Assembly (NCBI GenBank): GCA_014058105.1
Contig: JACGCM010002684.1
Span: forward strand, 186,001 to 250,000
Reading direction: 5' to 3'
Length of the DNA stretch: 64,000 nucleotides
Source: Kingdonia uniflora
Lineage: Eukaryota; Streptophyta; Magnoliopsida; Ranunculales; Circaeasteraceae
Below the pieces are notes generated by a model. The model saw only the letters and a list, made by a program, of their open reading frames with translations. It did no database searches and had not been told where the DNA came from. The first letter of the stretch is position 1. Every line of letters starts with the position of its first letter. Position numbers and translations under genes: made by a program. Below are positions 33,780 through 45,545 of the stretch, piece after piece.

Positions 33780-34880
33780 CATCAGTATTTAAAGCTGAGT
33801 CAATTCCAAATGTCAGATTTAGTTCAACACAGTAGACAGTAGTATTTAATGCTGACGAAACATATTGGAAATTATAAGGGAACATTGAAAAAGTATATGT
33901 TATTTAATGAAATATATGTCATCCGACAATAAGCCATTTATCATTTGTTTTATGGTCTTTGTCATTTATAATCCATAAATTGCATGGTATTATTAAAATA
34001 CTATCAATTATTATTTATGGTTAAGCATTTGATCCTTAAGAGCTTAACATTCTAATGCCAGAAATTAACGTCACTAAAGATAAGACATTGCACTTCACTT
34101 CTACATATTTATCTACTTGTTAAGATCTTGAGATTTTAACTTGGACAAAAAATCTTGCAGCATCTCCGTTCTGACCTCCGAGATCCTTAGTTGAGTGTAA
34201 GTTTCAGATGTAATAGTGTCGAGGTTCTGATTGCTCCCTTGGTCAGAATTTGTGATGTCTTCCCCCGTTGATGACCTGCGGCCTTTTAGAATCATCGGGC
34301 GTAGTAGAATCTCCTACCGGGTAGCTTAGAGACTATGTAAATAAGACCACAATCGTACTTTTTTACCTCATCTACCACTCCCATAAACCACACCCATCAA
34401 TTTTGTGAGCGCATTGACAGAACCAGCGGTTAGGGTTGAGGCCTGTGCGTGAGAGGCGAATATCATAATTTTTACCGCACTAGCAAATAAAGGAATGCAT
34501 TGTTGGTAGGGAAGTATATAATGCTTGAGAACTAGAAGCAAGTGTACAGGTTATGTAGTATATGGTTATGATAAGCTATTTATAAAGAAATGAAAATTAG
34601 CACATCACGATGATACCCTTGGTCACAACAAATACCATATCTCTGCCTTAGCCCACAGATTCTTACCTTTGCAGAAGATGCGACAAGTTATTCTTAAAGT
34701 CAACTTTGATTACGTTTTTAACAAGTTATCTAGCCAAAACATCCACGTGGTTCCCGCCACTCTAAACACTAAGCCCTAAACCTTGCCACGCGTGATTCAA
34801 AGTCCTAATTCTCCCAAGTATAAAAAATCAAAAAACAACCCTAAACTAAAGCTCTGACCCTCAACTTTTTAAAACTTCTC
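33780..34880. other. MULE spacer with a 60-codon ORF of unknown meaning
   Basis: 34113-34295 on the minus strand is open (MILKGRRSSTGEDIT ... KSQDLNK), hydrophilic and Ser/Gln-rich. It may be the last exon of a gene reading leftward, or chance. The rest is AT-rich with a few TCATTTGT motifs. Confidence 0.3.
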
Positions 34881-34885
34881 AAGAA

Positions 34886-35233
34886 ATGTCGCACTCCCAC
34901 TCCACTCGATTTAGCCGTGCCTCTTCCAGTACCCCTCAAGATTGGTTTGAGGCAGTAGGGATTGAGGAAGATCAGGTTGACAAACGTTTATTCACGTTGA
35001 ATAAAATTTTCCTAATGGAAAAGGATGCCACCTGTGAGATGGTGGAACTGCTGAAAGAGCATTACGAAGAGTTCAAGGAGAAATTAGGAGAACTCGACGA
35101 AATGGATGAAGAACTAAATAAAATTATAAAAAAGAAAAGAAAACGTTCTGAAGGGTTCAAGTTTTATATCCGCTTCTTGAAAGATCAGCTCTGTGCTCTA
35201 AAGTTAGACCGAGATGAGCACAAAAAATTGTAG
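34886..35233 (+). CDS. Coiled-coil protein of the MULE, copy 1 (115 residues, C-terminally cut)
   Basis: The frame starts MSHSHSTRFSRASSS. From about residue 30 it is charged heptad-like sequence (MVELLKEHYEEFKEKLGELD, LNKIIKKKRKR), so it is probably a coiled coil. It stops at TAG 35231 just after DEHKKL. The DNA beyond continues the similarity to copy 2 (EESA, KISCLE) but with further stops, so the original protein was longer. It is flanked upstream by a TATA-like CCAAGTATAAAAAATC near 34815. Function unknown; possibly an accessory gene of this MULE family. Confidence 0.5.
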   Translation: MSHSHSTRFSRASSSTPQDWFEAVGIEEDQVDKRLFTLNKIFLMEKDATCEMVELLKEHYEEFKEKLGELDEMDEELNKIIKKKRKRSEGFKFYIRFLKDQLCALKLDRDEHKKL

Positions 35234-35861
35234 GAGGAGTCGGCCTGAAAAATTAGCTGTCTCGAGTAGAAGATCATGGCTATGGAACGCTATCAGAATT
35301 CTTCAAGTAAGGAGTTGTGAACATTTGAGTTGTTTCTAGTTTTTTTTTGTTATTATTGTTCGGATGTTTCCCTTGTATGAACATTTCTTTTGTTTCGTTT
35401 CAGTTTTTCGCAAGGGATTATCCATCAGATCTTAATGCTATAAGAAAACCAAACCAATGATAAAGACTTCATCAACAATGGTAGATAAATGTTGAACTTA
35501 AAAAAACTGGTGATAACATTTGAACAGACAAATGATAAATTATGATTAAAAAATGACAGGTCTGGAAAGATATAATTATATATAGATTAACAACAAATAC
35601 GAACTTATCGTCAACATATGACAAATCGATGTGACAAGTAATGATAATTGATTAGACAACTCAGTTTAAATACTCATATTACTTACGTGTAGAACAAGAA
35701 ACAACGGCGCCGAGCCAAGTAATAATAACTTTTACCATATTTTCTACTCTTCCCAATGCATTAGACTCCCCTTATAAAGGTTTTAAGTTCAAATAAACTA
35801 TTCTCTACTCTTTAACTATTCAAACCCTAAACCCTAAACTCTTTTCAACTTCTGAAGAAAA

Positions 35862-36298
35862 ATGTTACACTCCACTCGAGTAGCCATGTCTCTTCGAACA
35901 CTCCATACGATTGGTTTGAGTCGGTAGGGATGCAAGAAGATCAGCATGACCAATGTCTCTGCAAATTGAATAGACTATGTCTAATGGAGAAGGATGTCTC
36001 CGGTGAGAAGGTACAAATGCTGAAAGAGCATTACGAAGACTTCATGGAGAATTTAGGTGCGTTCTATTATATCCAGGATAAACTGTATCAAACTATAGCA
36101 AAGAAAGATCTACGTTTTTAAGAGTTCAAGTTCCATATGCGCTTCTTGGAAGATCAGCTCTATGCCGTAAAGTTAAACCGGGATGAGCACAAGAAACTGT
36201 GCGAAGAATCGGCTTCTAAGATTAGTTGTCTCGAGCGGAAGATCCAGGCTTTGGTGCGTGATCTGGAATGCGTGGAACGTCATCAGGAGGAGTTGTGA
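35862..36298 (+). pseudogene. Coiled-coil protein of the MULE, copy 2 (frameshifted N-terminus)
   Basis: A second copy of the 34886 gene lies about 1 kb downstream on the same strand. Its first 20 codons are out of frame, with a stop near 35927. From 35930 it reads MQEDQHDQCLCKLNRLCLMEKD and KVQMLKEHYEDFMENLG, as in copy 1. A TAA at 36119 interrupts it. It then continues past the point where copy 1 stops (KKLCEESASKISCLERKIQAL) to TGA 36298. Together the two copies show the ancestral protein was about 140-150 residues. Both are damaged in different places. Confidence 0.6.
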
Positions 36299-36887
36299 AC
36301 ATTTATTTTTTTGGTATTTAGTTTGTTCATTTTTTTGTGGTAACTAGTACTTTGCCTTTGTATGAATGAAAAAATGTTTTGTTTGGTGATATTTTGTTTG
36401 CTTTTTGTAGTTAAGTAGTGGTTTCCGTTTGGTATATGGCAAACAAAACAATCACAGTTCTGTAAGAAAATAATGATGATATAGGAGGGTCAAGTTTAAT
36501 GAAAAACTGAAGATAAAAATTTAATAGACAATGAAAAATTCTTGGAAAACAATGAAATAATAGAAACCAACATATGAGAAATTCTTTGAGAATAAATAAC
36601 AGTTCTGAATAAAGCAATGATATCATGGAAACAAACAAATGAGAAAGTATTCATACACAAATAACACTTCAGAAGCAAACAATGAGATCATATAAAAAAA
36701 TTAATGATATATTCTCCGTGTACAAATGACAGTTTGTTGCTAAATAATTATACAATGGAAATAGATAAATGAGAATTTCTTTTTTAATAAATGACAGTTA
36801 CAATTAGACGAATGATAAATTTTCTAGCACTAACGATAAAGATCATAGAAATAAATGATGCATAGAGTACCCAAAATCATCAGTACA

Positions 36888-39800
36888 AACTGATTGCAAC
36901 ATCTTCATCTGGGATGACAGGTGGCTCAGTGCTCATTGTAAAAGACAGTGCCATTGTCGAACGTGTATTATCATCAGATGGGATTGGCAGAAGCTTACAA
37001 GAACGACGATTGTGTTTATTTTTTCAACACCTACTACAAAATCTTAGTTTGGTAACAAGACTAGACATTTTTTCCCTTCTCTTCCTTTGCGTGCGAGGGC
37101 GACTGGCTCGAACAGTTGGAATAGGAGCACGAACACGTGGATCAATTTTTAAAATTTTCCATTGCTCAATTCCTCTTATAGGAATCCATATAGGTTCATA
37201 AACAGTCTTGTATGTATTATTTGTCTAGTACTCAGGGATACGTGTAGTTGGATCAACATTAGCAAGACCCAGAGCGCGTACTCCGTATTCACAAGTTATA
37301 CCCATCGTTCGCCACCAACGACAAGAGCAAGTATCATCTTCAATATTTACAGAATCGGTTCTGCCATAACTAGTTATCTGAAAATGGTGACGTGATGTAC
37401 GAACCCTATAGGTTAGTGAATCTATAACAAACTTTATGCTCTCACAGTGATCCGTTGTCCATGGAGTTAAGCGAGCTTGACTCTTCTCAGCTTCCTCCCT
37501 ATACGTGTAGGACATTTCCGAATAGATTCTACGCAATTCCTCAATAAACACATGGATAGGGAGATCTCTTACTTTTAAAATTACGTTATTTCAACTCTCG
37601 ACATGATTTGTGTAAGCGACTCCGTATCTACAAAAATGACAAACCATATAAGTCAAATACCAAATGAGCGTATACAGATGACAAATGAGGTCATACAACT
37701 GTAAAAGGAATAATAATGAAATAATGAGAAATAATGGCAAAAGAAATGACAAATAAGAAAGTAAATGGAGTTACAATGACTATTGTTCATATAACAAATG
37801 ATTAGTTGAGCAATAGAGAGTGACAATGTACGTACCTACTCATTGGAATGTATAGATTAGACCATGATTCCTTAGGAATACCTAGTATGTATTGGAGACC
37901 CACTGGATCTATATTTCGGATAACATTCATGTATTTATCGAAATCAATGCTGGTTAGGGCCTCTGTTGCCATCCTAAATGTGATCTTCGTGCTTTCAAGG
38001 GTAGTTTTAATGTTGTTAGATATGTGGAAGGTGTAAAACGTATGGATTGCAAATGGAAACACCTTGGGTACAACATTATTAATTTCGGGGTTCCTGTCAG
38101 AGATTACGACGAATCTAGTGTTATAACCGTGAAAATTAGACCCAAACATCTCCAGGAAGTATGTCCAACTTTCGGTGGTCTCCGAGTCTGTTATCGAAAA
38201 CGTAAGTAGAAAAATATGATTACTTGGGTCAATGGCGATGGCTGATACCATGATATCTCCCTTTTAAAAAAGTTATGTCAATCACAACAACTGGTCTCAA
38301 TAGTTTATAAGTTTTTTGGGGGGGACAAAAACACCAAAAATACCTTGTGAATCTCTTATCCTTACAACTCGTAGTTTGCATGTCAAATACAAAATCCGGG
38401 TCAACCAACCTCACTTCCGCAAAGTAGCTCGTAAGTAGTTGGTATGCGTGCTGAAAGCTACCCCGCATCTGAAATAATTACGTAGATCAAATAAAATTGT
38501 GGAGCAGACAAATGATATACAGTGTTTTACAAATGACATGTATGGCAAGTACAAATGATATAGTATTTTACAAGTGACTTGTATGGCAAGTACAAATGAC
38601 AGAGTGCTTTACAAATGACTTGCATGGCAAGTACATATGAGAATAAATGATAAACAAGGTTCTACAAATGACTTTTATGGGAGAAAAAATGACATATAAA
38701 GTGATGATACCTCAGTGTGGGCTTTTTCTTTTGCACGCTAGGCAAGATTGTATGTTACATCAATATTGTGATGAATTTGCATATCATCAATAATTATGGA
38801 AGGTTTGTAGTTTGGGTCTTTTCATAGTTTTTGCTTGATTATAGAAACAACCCATCTACTAGATGCTGCCTTATACGCATTCCCACCTTCAGTTTCTACT
38901 CAGATGCAAGTATGCACGGAGCAATAAGTACTTACTCTAAATATGGCAGAACCGACCAACCTTGTCGCATAAATCTGACAATATCATTTATGACCTTTTC
39001 AACGTACCACGATTTTATATTCGTTGCTCAGAATGTGTTCGAGATTGAACTTGTTTACAACTGCATAAGCTCTTATGTGATTCTTGAGTTAAATCCTATC
39101 TCGATATAGATCACCAATGTTAAACTCTTTACTAAAGTCATAGGGATCCTTCGTGTACGCAGTAGATTTGAACCAAAAATCCAGGAGATCTTTTACCTGT
39201 TCGGGCTGTGGCTCAAACCGAAACTCAGCTAAACAAATGAGAAATATTCAACTTAGCATGATAGAAATTGAATAAGAAATGATAAAAAAGAGCACATAAA
39301 TGATAAATTCTGCAAACTTACCTGAAGTTTCAGTTTGTCCAATAATAGGTTTGGGTTCAATTGAAAGAGAAACATTAGTTAACATAGGTTCATTTGAAAG
39401 AGGAACATTAGTTAACACAGGTTCATTTGAGAGATGACTACTTGATTGAGGAATAGAAGGTTCATTTGAGAGGGGAACATTAGTTAGCATAGGTTCATTT
39501 GAAGGATGAACATTAGTTAACACAGGTTTATTTGAGAGATAAACATTTGATTGAGGAATACTAGATTCATTTGTGGGAGGAAGATCAATATGGATAGTTT
39601 CGAAAGAATCATTTTCATCATCCACAAAAGGTCTAAACCTGCGCGGATCAAGCCCTCTGCCGTTTGTTTCAGGGTAACCCCTGTATTCAGGTTTAGGATC
39701 AGGAAATGAGTTATGCCGTAAAGGTCCCCCCGCTTTGGTAGTGAACAAGCCTCTACCTAAACCAGTATCTTTGGTGGTGGACAACCCTTTACCCGAAGAA

Positions 39801-40153
39801 CAAAAACCATAAATAAAGTTTTGGGAGTTCTGGGAAGGTACCCTAAGCTCATTAACAATCCATATGTGAAAGGGTGTGCCGGGATTGGTTTTACTCATAT
39901 TGATCATTACGGTAAAGTCTTGGACTAATGAAATTGCGCATGCACAACCATGGACGAAGTTGTACAACATACAGTCCTCATGACGGATTTTGCTTGTTTC
40001 TTCAAGGAGTGTAACAAAATCTTCGTATGACGAGTACGCTCTTAGTAAGGTAAGTTTTGTACTTCCTCCAACATAAGTAACGATTGACCCGATCTTTGGA
40101 CGTGCGATATCCCTACCAAAATGAATAATGGTATAAAGCTGAACTCTATTCAT
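36888..40153 (-). pseudogene. MULE transposase (mudrA type), broken
   Basis: ATG 40153 opens a 301-codon N-terminal part containing seven or so repeats of the form SNEPVLTNVPL (39350-39560). Further right-to-left come a MuDR-type N-domain (about 38720-39230, with stops), the catalytic core RPVVVIDITFLKGRYHG (first Asp) at 38240-38310, and VVISDRNPEI (second Asp) near 38120. A SWIM zinc finger CSCRWWRTMGITCEYGVRAL lies near 37300, with the final His replaced by Tyr. After a TAG at 37225-37227 come a basic tail and a CCHC-like knuckle CSRC*KNKHNRRSC near 37025. Several stops and a frameshift near 38250 make it inactive in its own right. Confidence 0.85.
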
Positions 40154-41024
40154 CCCTTAAACAAATGGTATAAATAAACAATTCCAGTGATAAAGTACCA
40201 GAAAACAAATGAGAAATTGATATAAAACTGAACTTCAGCAATCATTCAAACAAATGATAGGAATACTAAAATAAATGATATCAATGAACAATTTCGGTGA
40301 TATAGTAGCAGAAGACAGATGATTAAAAAGTCAAAGAAAAATGATTATGTACGAATTGTATCATCTTGTATAACATTTTTTCTTAAGATAAATGGGACAA
40401 ATCGTGATATGAATACACAGTTAGAGATGATGGATACAAAGTTAGAAATGATATTTATTGAAATGATTATTTTAACAGTCGGAGAGAAGGATAACAACAG
40501 TCTTTGGCAACGAGAATAACATATGATAACAACGATATTTTTCTCCCAATGACCTCTGTGTGAGGACTTTAGCGAATGCAGAACGATTGTTGAAAGACTT
40601 GGCACATGAAGGAGATAAACAGTACATCAAGGAGAATCTGCTTTGATTTTTGTAGAAGCTTTGTTGTTGAAGAAGAAGAAGAATAAGAAGAATAAGAAGA
40701 AAAAACTTTGATTTTTAAGGTTAGTAGTGTATTTAGGGGGGAATCTTCCCTATTATTACTGTTCTGATTACTGTAGCAGATTATACTACTCAACCACTCT
40801 TAGTTTCTCATTTTTTCTGCATTATTTATCATTTGTTATGCGAGAACTTTGGCATTTGATGTGTAAATCTTTGTAATTGTTTTAGTATAGCTTTATCATT
40901 TGTTGAGTAATCTTTGTGAGTTGGTAAATTTATTACTGTAATAGATTAGACTACCCATCAACATTTAATGTTTTAGAATAGGGTGGCAGCTAGAGGGTAG
41001 TAGGTGGGACCATTATCGATTTGT

Positions 41025-41100
41025 TAATTTTAGTATCGATTTTGGAAGAGGCTTGCCAAAGTATCGATTTTGCAAAGATGGCAAACACTAGTATTTATTC
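41025..41100 (-). repeat. MULE right terminal inverted repeat (approximate)
   Basis: On the minus strand it begins GAATAAATACTAGT and matches 25843-25915 in patches. Confidence 0.7.
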
Positions 41101-41140
41101 ACATAAATCTGTTTATTTAATACTAAAATACCCCTATTTG

Positions 41141-41285
41141 CTATGTACCAAATCCCATTTCGTAATTATGTGATAAAAGAAGGGGTATAAATGAAAGTCC
41201 AGCGCACAACTTTTCATATATACGAGTATTTTGGGAAGCCTAAATACGATATAGGGGTATTTCTATAAATCTTCCTCGGACATTT
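41141..41285 (+). repeat. Helitron H1 5'-region, right part, shared with H2
   Basis: CTATGTACCAAATCCCAT, AGAAGGGGTATAAATG, AGTCCAGCGCACAACTTTTC and ATTTTGGGAAGC recur at 48206-48385 in H2. Together with 25683-25755 this reconstructs one Helitron 5' end interrupted by the MULE. Confidence 0.85.
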
Positions 41286-43314
41286 TGTCTCTTCCAAACC
41301 AAATACATCCGAACTGTCCTGCGAGCGGGAAAGAGCTCTGGTTCTTTCTGAATTCTGGATCGGTGAAAAAAAGCAAATCATGGTGGAGACAAGATGAATT
41401 TCTCTTCATCGAAGCGCTCTCTCCCATCTCCCCTGATGGGTCTCATCCTCTCTCCAACAACAAATGCTTTAAGATTTTTATTTATTTTTTTAATTTTAGT
41501 TTTGTTTGTTTGATTGATTGATTGAAATTGGATTTTTAAAATTGGGGTTGCAGGCATCATCAGAGGCAACAACCCCTTTGATTGATGGAGTGAATTCTGC
41601 TATATCGCCCTCTCTTGAACCCTAGAATTCGAAGAAACCAGGCAACAACCCCTTTGATTGATGGAGAATCAGTACCATTAGTTGTATTCCCAAAGTTCGA
41701 AAAACTCGAATTATTCGTAGCCGAGTTCAGACTATTTAAAATAATACTAACGAATCCAGAACACATTCTTACTTCTTACTGGGAGGCAACATGATGCAGG
41801 TTGAGTTGGCTGCTTCAAGAGGTGATGTGAGATTGGGTTCTATTGATTCAGGTTGGTGGGTCCATGATAAGTCTATCAGACTTTGCATGGAAACTAGACC
41901 TTTGGAGAATGAATGGTCTTGATTCTAACTTCATTGAAAATGATAGGATAAGGTTGTATAATTACTTCCCTGTGATATGCAAAGGTCTTTAATTGATTAA
42001 AAAATCGACTGGAAAAGATATTTGGGGCACACAAGAAATACAACGCAAGTTTATTGAAGAGCTGGGGTTCCCAGTAGCATGGATGCATGAGGCTTTGGTA
42101 GGCCCCTGTTCTTGAAATGTGATTACCTTACAATCAAGAATTAAGTGTCTCAAAAAAAGTTTTATTCTTTCTTCATTACTTTTGATGATATTTACTTTTA
42201 TTTCCTTTCTTATAAATGCAGGCAGTATATTTCAAATACAATGGACTGAAGACTCCACCTACTAGGTTTCTTTGTTTGATCTCTCTACTCGATTGGAAAC
42301 TTTACAAGTACTCTTTTATTGCTATGCTCATTTATAGTATTTTTAAAAATAATTTGAACATTAGTGTTGGTCACAGGTTTCACAACTAGGGCAAGGAAAC
42401 TGTGAATCTTGAGCCCCATGATCTAAAATGACTATATGTCAGTATGATGGATGAACCATAGTACCGATGACAAAAGATGCATCATTTACCCCGTAATCTA
42501 AATTGATCTTATAGAAGATTGGTTGTATGCAGTTTTCAATGTGTTCGGTAGCTGACGGAACTCATCTCTACAATATTTTTAATTCCTCAACCCGTAAAAA
42601 CACAAATACTCATAAGTCAAAACTATATTTCCAATAGTGTGATGGTCATTTCCTTGAAAAACTAGAAGCCCCCACCATCCCGACCCACCTATTTCTGTAA
42701 CCTAACCAAAAATAATCATGCCCTTTTTAATAATGCCTATTGTATCTACCAGTTTATAGAGTTAGATTAGGGCCTATAATGGTATAATATATGGGACACT
42801 CGTCAGTCGTCAATCCTCCTTCGGCATTTGGTTTGTTCTAGCTTTTTCCTCCCAATCCCAATAGTTATTAGAGTGGTACGTAACAAAATGGGCCTCAAAG
42901 CAACAAAAACTAAGGCGACGATGGAAAGAGCTAAGGAAAAGAGTTTGGGGTTCTATTGTCTTAACTTTTCAAGGTTAATGTTTTGACATTTGATAGAGGA
43001 CTAAAAGGACTAATTAATTAATAAAGTAGGATTAACATTTATAGTTGAATGCATACATGCATCAAGTAGTTAAGTGAATGGATTTGGACGTTCACCTATC
43101 TACCATTATTCTGCAAGAGCCATGAAAGATAAAAATTAAAGCATGATAAATACATATGTGATTCATCTCGCTGATAGGAATCCGGCAACTTTCTCAGGTA
43201 TATATATCTCCTTAAAATGTTGCTCAACTTTCTTTTCTATCTTTTTCCCTACCAAACTCATACATTGAGCAACTATTTTTTGGTGTTATGACAATATAGC
43301 TCATGATTGGGGGT

Positions 43315-44685
43315 TCATATTGTTAGGCTTTGGTTCGGCTTGGAATGTTGCTAACATATCTAAAGAATCAAGTGTAGGTATTTTTGGCCTTGGAACTGTT
43401 GCCTTTTACTAAGTGTAAAGATAATTATTTTTGTTCTTGGAACCGTGCGCTTTAGTATTTCTTATCTCACTATAAAAGGGTTATAGTTACTTATGATGCT
43501 CACGTTGACAGATTAAACAGGGTCCAAGGCTAAGGGATGCAGCCCAAATAATTGGTGTTGATACAAATGCTGAAAAATATGATAAAGGTTTGTATAAGTT
43601 AATTATCTGCTTTCATTTAAGGATTTTGATCCATTTGGAGACATTTAGGTTTATTGGTAGCCTTCTCTTCTTGGTACAGGGATGTCGCTTGGGGTAACAT
43701 AATTTATCAACCCAGATGACTGCAATGAACCAGTTTAACAGGTATTTCAGTTTACTCCCTTTACCAGTTGGGCATATTCTAATTTTCATGATAGCGTACA
43801 TGGAACTAGAAAGAATAATAAGTAATTCACGTTGGTTAGAACAAGATATATAACTATCTTTAATAGCATAAAATCTCTTGTGTTTGTACTAAACTAGCTA
43901 TTCTAGAATTTTGGCATGCCAAGTGTGCAGCAAAGAATCCCCAGGATCTGCAACCCTGCATTTCATAATAGTTAAGCTTAACCTGAATGGACTATTGGAA
44001 GGATCTTCCACATTATGCAAGCAGTTATTAGATTTGAAGAGATCCCAAGATATAGTGCTAGAATAGGCTAGCATTGACATCTTCTGCCCTGTATTAGTTA
44101 TTATCTCATCTTACTCAAGTGGATACTCATGAGAGTCTACTTTTTATTCTGGCATGCTAACTTGAATTTAAATTAAGCTTTTGTGTCTTGGGTTCTAGGA
44201 AGGAAGGACACATTTTCTTAAAATCTTATTTCTGTTATGCTGAACACTTACTTTTGATCACCTAGACTGAATTTAGATGCATTATATTCATGCAATTAAG
44301 TAAAAGTAAATCTACAATTTTTATTTTCAGGTTATTAAGCGCATCACAGATGGAGGGGTAGATTATTCGTTTGAATGTATTGAAGACACGGATATGGTTA
44401 CAACTGCACTGTAGTCTTGTTGTGATGTAAGTCTCTGTCTTCTTTGAATTCATCTATTAATTTTTAATTAATCTTTACCACACAATAGTTACAAATTTTT
44501 TTCATCCTTTAATATGATTTTCTCAGGGTTGGGGTATGACGGTTACACTTGGTGTACCAAAAGCAAAGACCAAGATTACAGCTCATTATGGATTACTTAT
44601 GTCAGGAAAATCACTGAAAGGCTCCCTATTTGGAGGCTGGAAGCCTAAATCTAAAATCCCGCTTGTAGATATGTATCAACGAAAG
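43315..44685 (+). pseudogene. Captured alcohol dehydrogenase-like fragment (five exons)
   Basis: These exons match the central part of plant zinc ADH-like proteins: about 43315-43412 (FGSAWNVANISKESS, VGIFGLGTV), 43521-43587 (AAQIIGVDTNAEKYDKG), 43680-43741 (GMSLGVT*FINPDDCNEPV*), 44331-44426 (VIKRITDGGVDYSFECIED) and 44527-44685 (GWGMTVTLGV ... LKGSLFGGWKPKSKIPLVD). These are the Rossmann-fold NAD-binding region and what follows. Introns with GT-AG borders are retained, so capture was from genomic DNA. At least three in-frame stops (one after VAFY, VT*, PV*, L*SCC) kill it. The N-terminal zinc-ligand half and C-terminus are missing. Confidence 0.85.
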
Positions 44686-45043
44686 GTAAAGTAATGCACA
44701 ATATATTTTATCTACCTTGGAGATAAAATCACTCTGAATTAAACGTTTTGAGACATATCTAAAGTCTCAGAAGAGCAGACTCCAAAATGAAGTTGACTCG
44801 TATATTAAGAAAAGTCCTTTCGTCCTTGATATACATGGCATGCGTTGGCTTTTATATAGGGATTACGAACATGGGTCCATGATTATATCCTCCTACTCTG
44901 ATTCTCTGATGCTACTATCAGCCATTCAGACTCCCATTTGATCCAAATTAAGGCTCATGCTGCAACTAATGATCTTCTAGAGTAGTATATAAATTCTTGA
45001 GTATGAAATTGACATGTTCTTTATATGTGGTTTGCTTTTTTAG

Positions 45044-45315
45044 GCACATTGTAAAGAACACTTTGAAGATGAGGAGCAACATTTACTACCACAACTTGAA
45101 GATATAGGGCTGAGCGAAGAGCGGCAAGGGAGCAGTGTTTGGAAGTGATGGAGAGTACTCACTCTCAGCTCTTCCATTTCATGATTAAAGGATTACTCCC
45201 TCATGAAGCAATGCAGTATTATAGTATGATCATAAGATACAGTGATACAGAAAGAGCAGTTAGGATGCTTAGTTCGCTCCTGATTAAAAGGAATGAAGAT
45301 GTTTTGCTATCTTAA
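45044..45315 (+). pseudogene. Captured hemerythrin/HHE-like exon fragment
   Basis: After an acceptor TTTTTTAG the frame reads AHCKEHFEDEEQHLLPQLED, with the His...His...Glu-Glu spacing of a hemerythrin helix. A one- or two-base shift near 45135 leads into EQCLEVMESTHSQLFHFM and GLLPHEAMQYYSMIIRYSDT, ending at TAA 45313. This resembles plant hemerythrin-like proteins rather than ADH, so it is a different captured gene spliced behind the ADH-like exons. The family call rests on motif spacing and memory; the fragment call is firmer. Confidence 0.55.
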
Positions 45316-45545
45316 AATGGGGATACATAGAAAATGGGGATGCATGGAGAGGTTAAGAGGTACGTATGGCATTTTCTTATATTTTTTGCATGTTTTGCAA
45401 AAGTGAACTTTTAGGAGAAAAAGTGACTACTAAAAAATAACATGATCATGTCAAAGTTTATTGAAGTAAATGTGATTTGTCAAAAAATAGTTTTTCTTTG
45501 TACTCATGAATTTGTAACATTTTCGTTGCGTATTATTTCAACTAA

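Larger units (their letters stand above)
26090..40940. repeat. Dispersed TCATTTGT / ACAAATGA motif through the MULE
   Basis: The octamer-like core (T)TGTCATTTGTT and variants (GGCATTTGT, ATCATTTGT) recur dozens of times in introns and spacers but are rare in exons. From about 26090 to 31150 it reads mainly TCATTTGT on the plus strand. From about 31160 to 40320 it reads mainly ACAAATGA. It returns to TCATTTGT near 40830-40915. Outside the MULE I see no comparable density. Confidence 0.85.
25843..41100. mobile_element. Mutator-like element (MULE) with Ulp1 and mudrA-type genes
   Basis: Inverted sequences GAATAAATACTAGT...CATCTTT.CAAAATC...TTCCAAAATCGATA occur at 25843-25915 and, reversed, at 41025-41100. 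True ends may lie a little further out, since the H2 copy of the target shows the interruption falls between about 25755 and 41141. A Ulp1-type protease pseudogene lies at the left (+) and a mudrA-type transposase pseudogene at the right (-), with smaller ORFs and a long inverted repeat between. Elements pairing a MULE transposase with a Ulp1-like gene are known in plants (KI/Kaonashi-type MULEs). All large ORFs contain stops. No clean 9-bp target duplication was found. Confidence 0.8.

Noticed and set aside
41560..41670. Repeated GGCAACAACCCCTTTGATTG as element ends
   Set aside because: A short local duplication inside H1 with no termini or target duplication.
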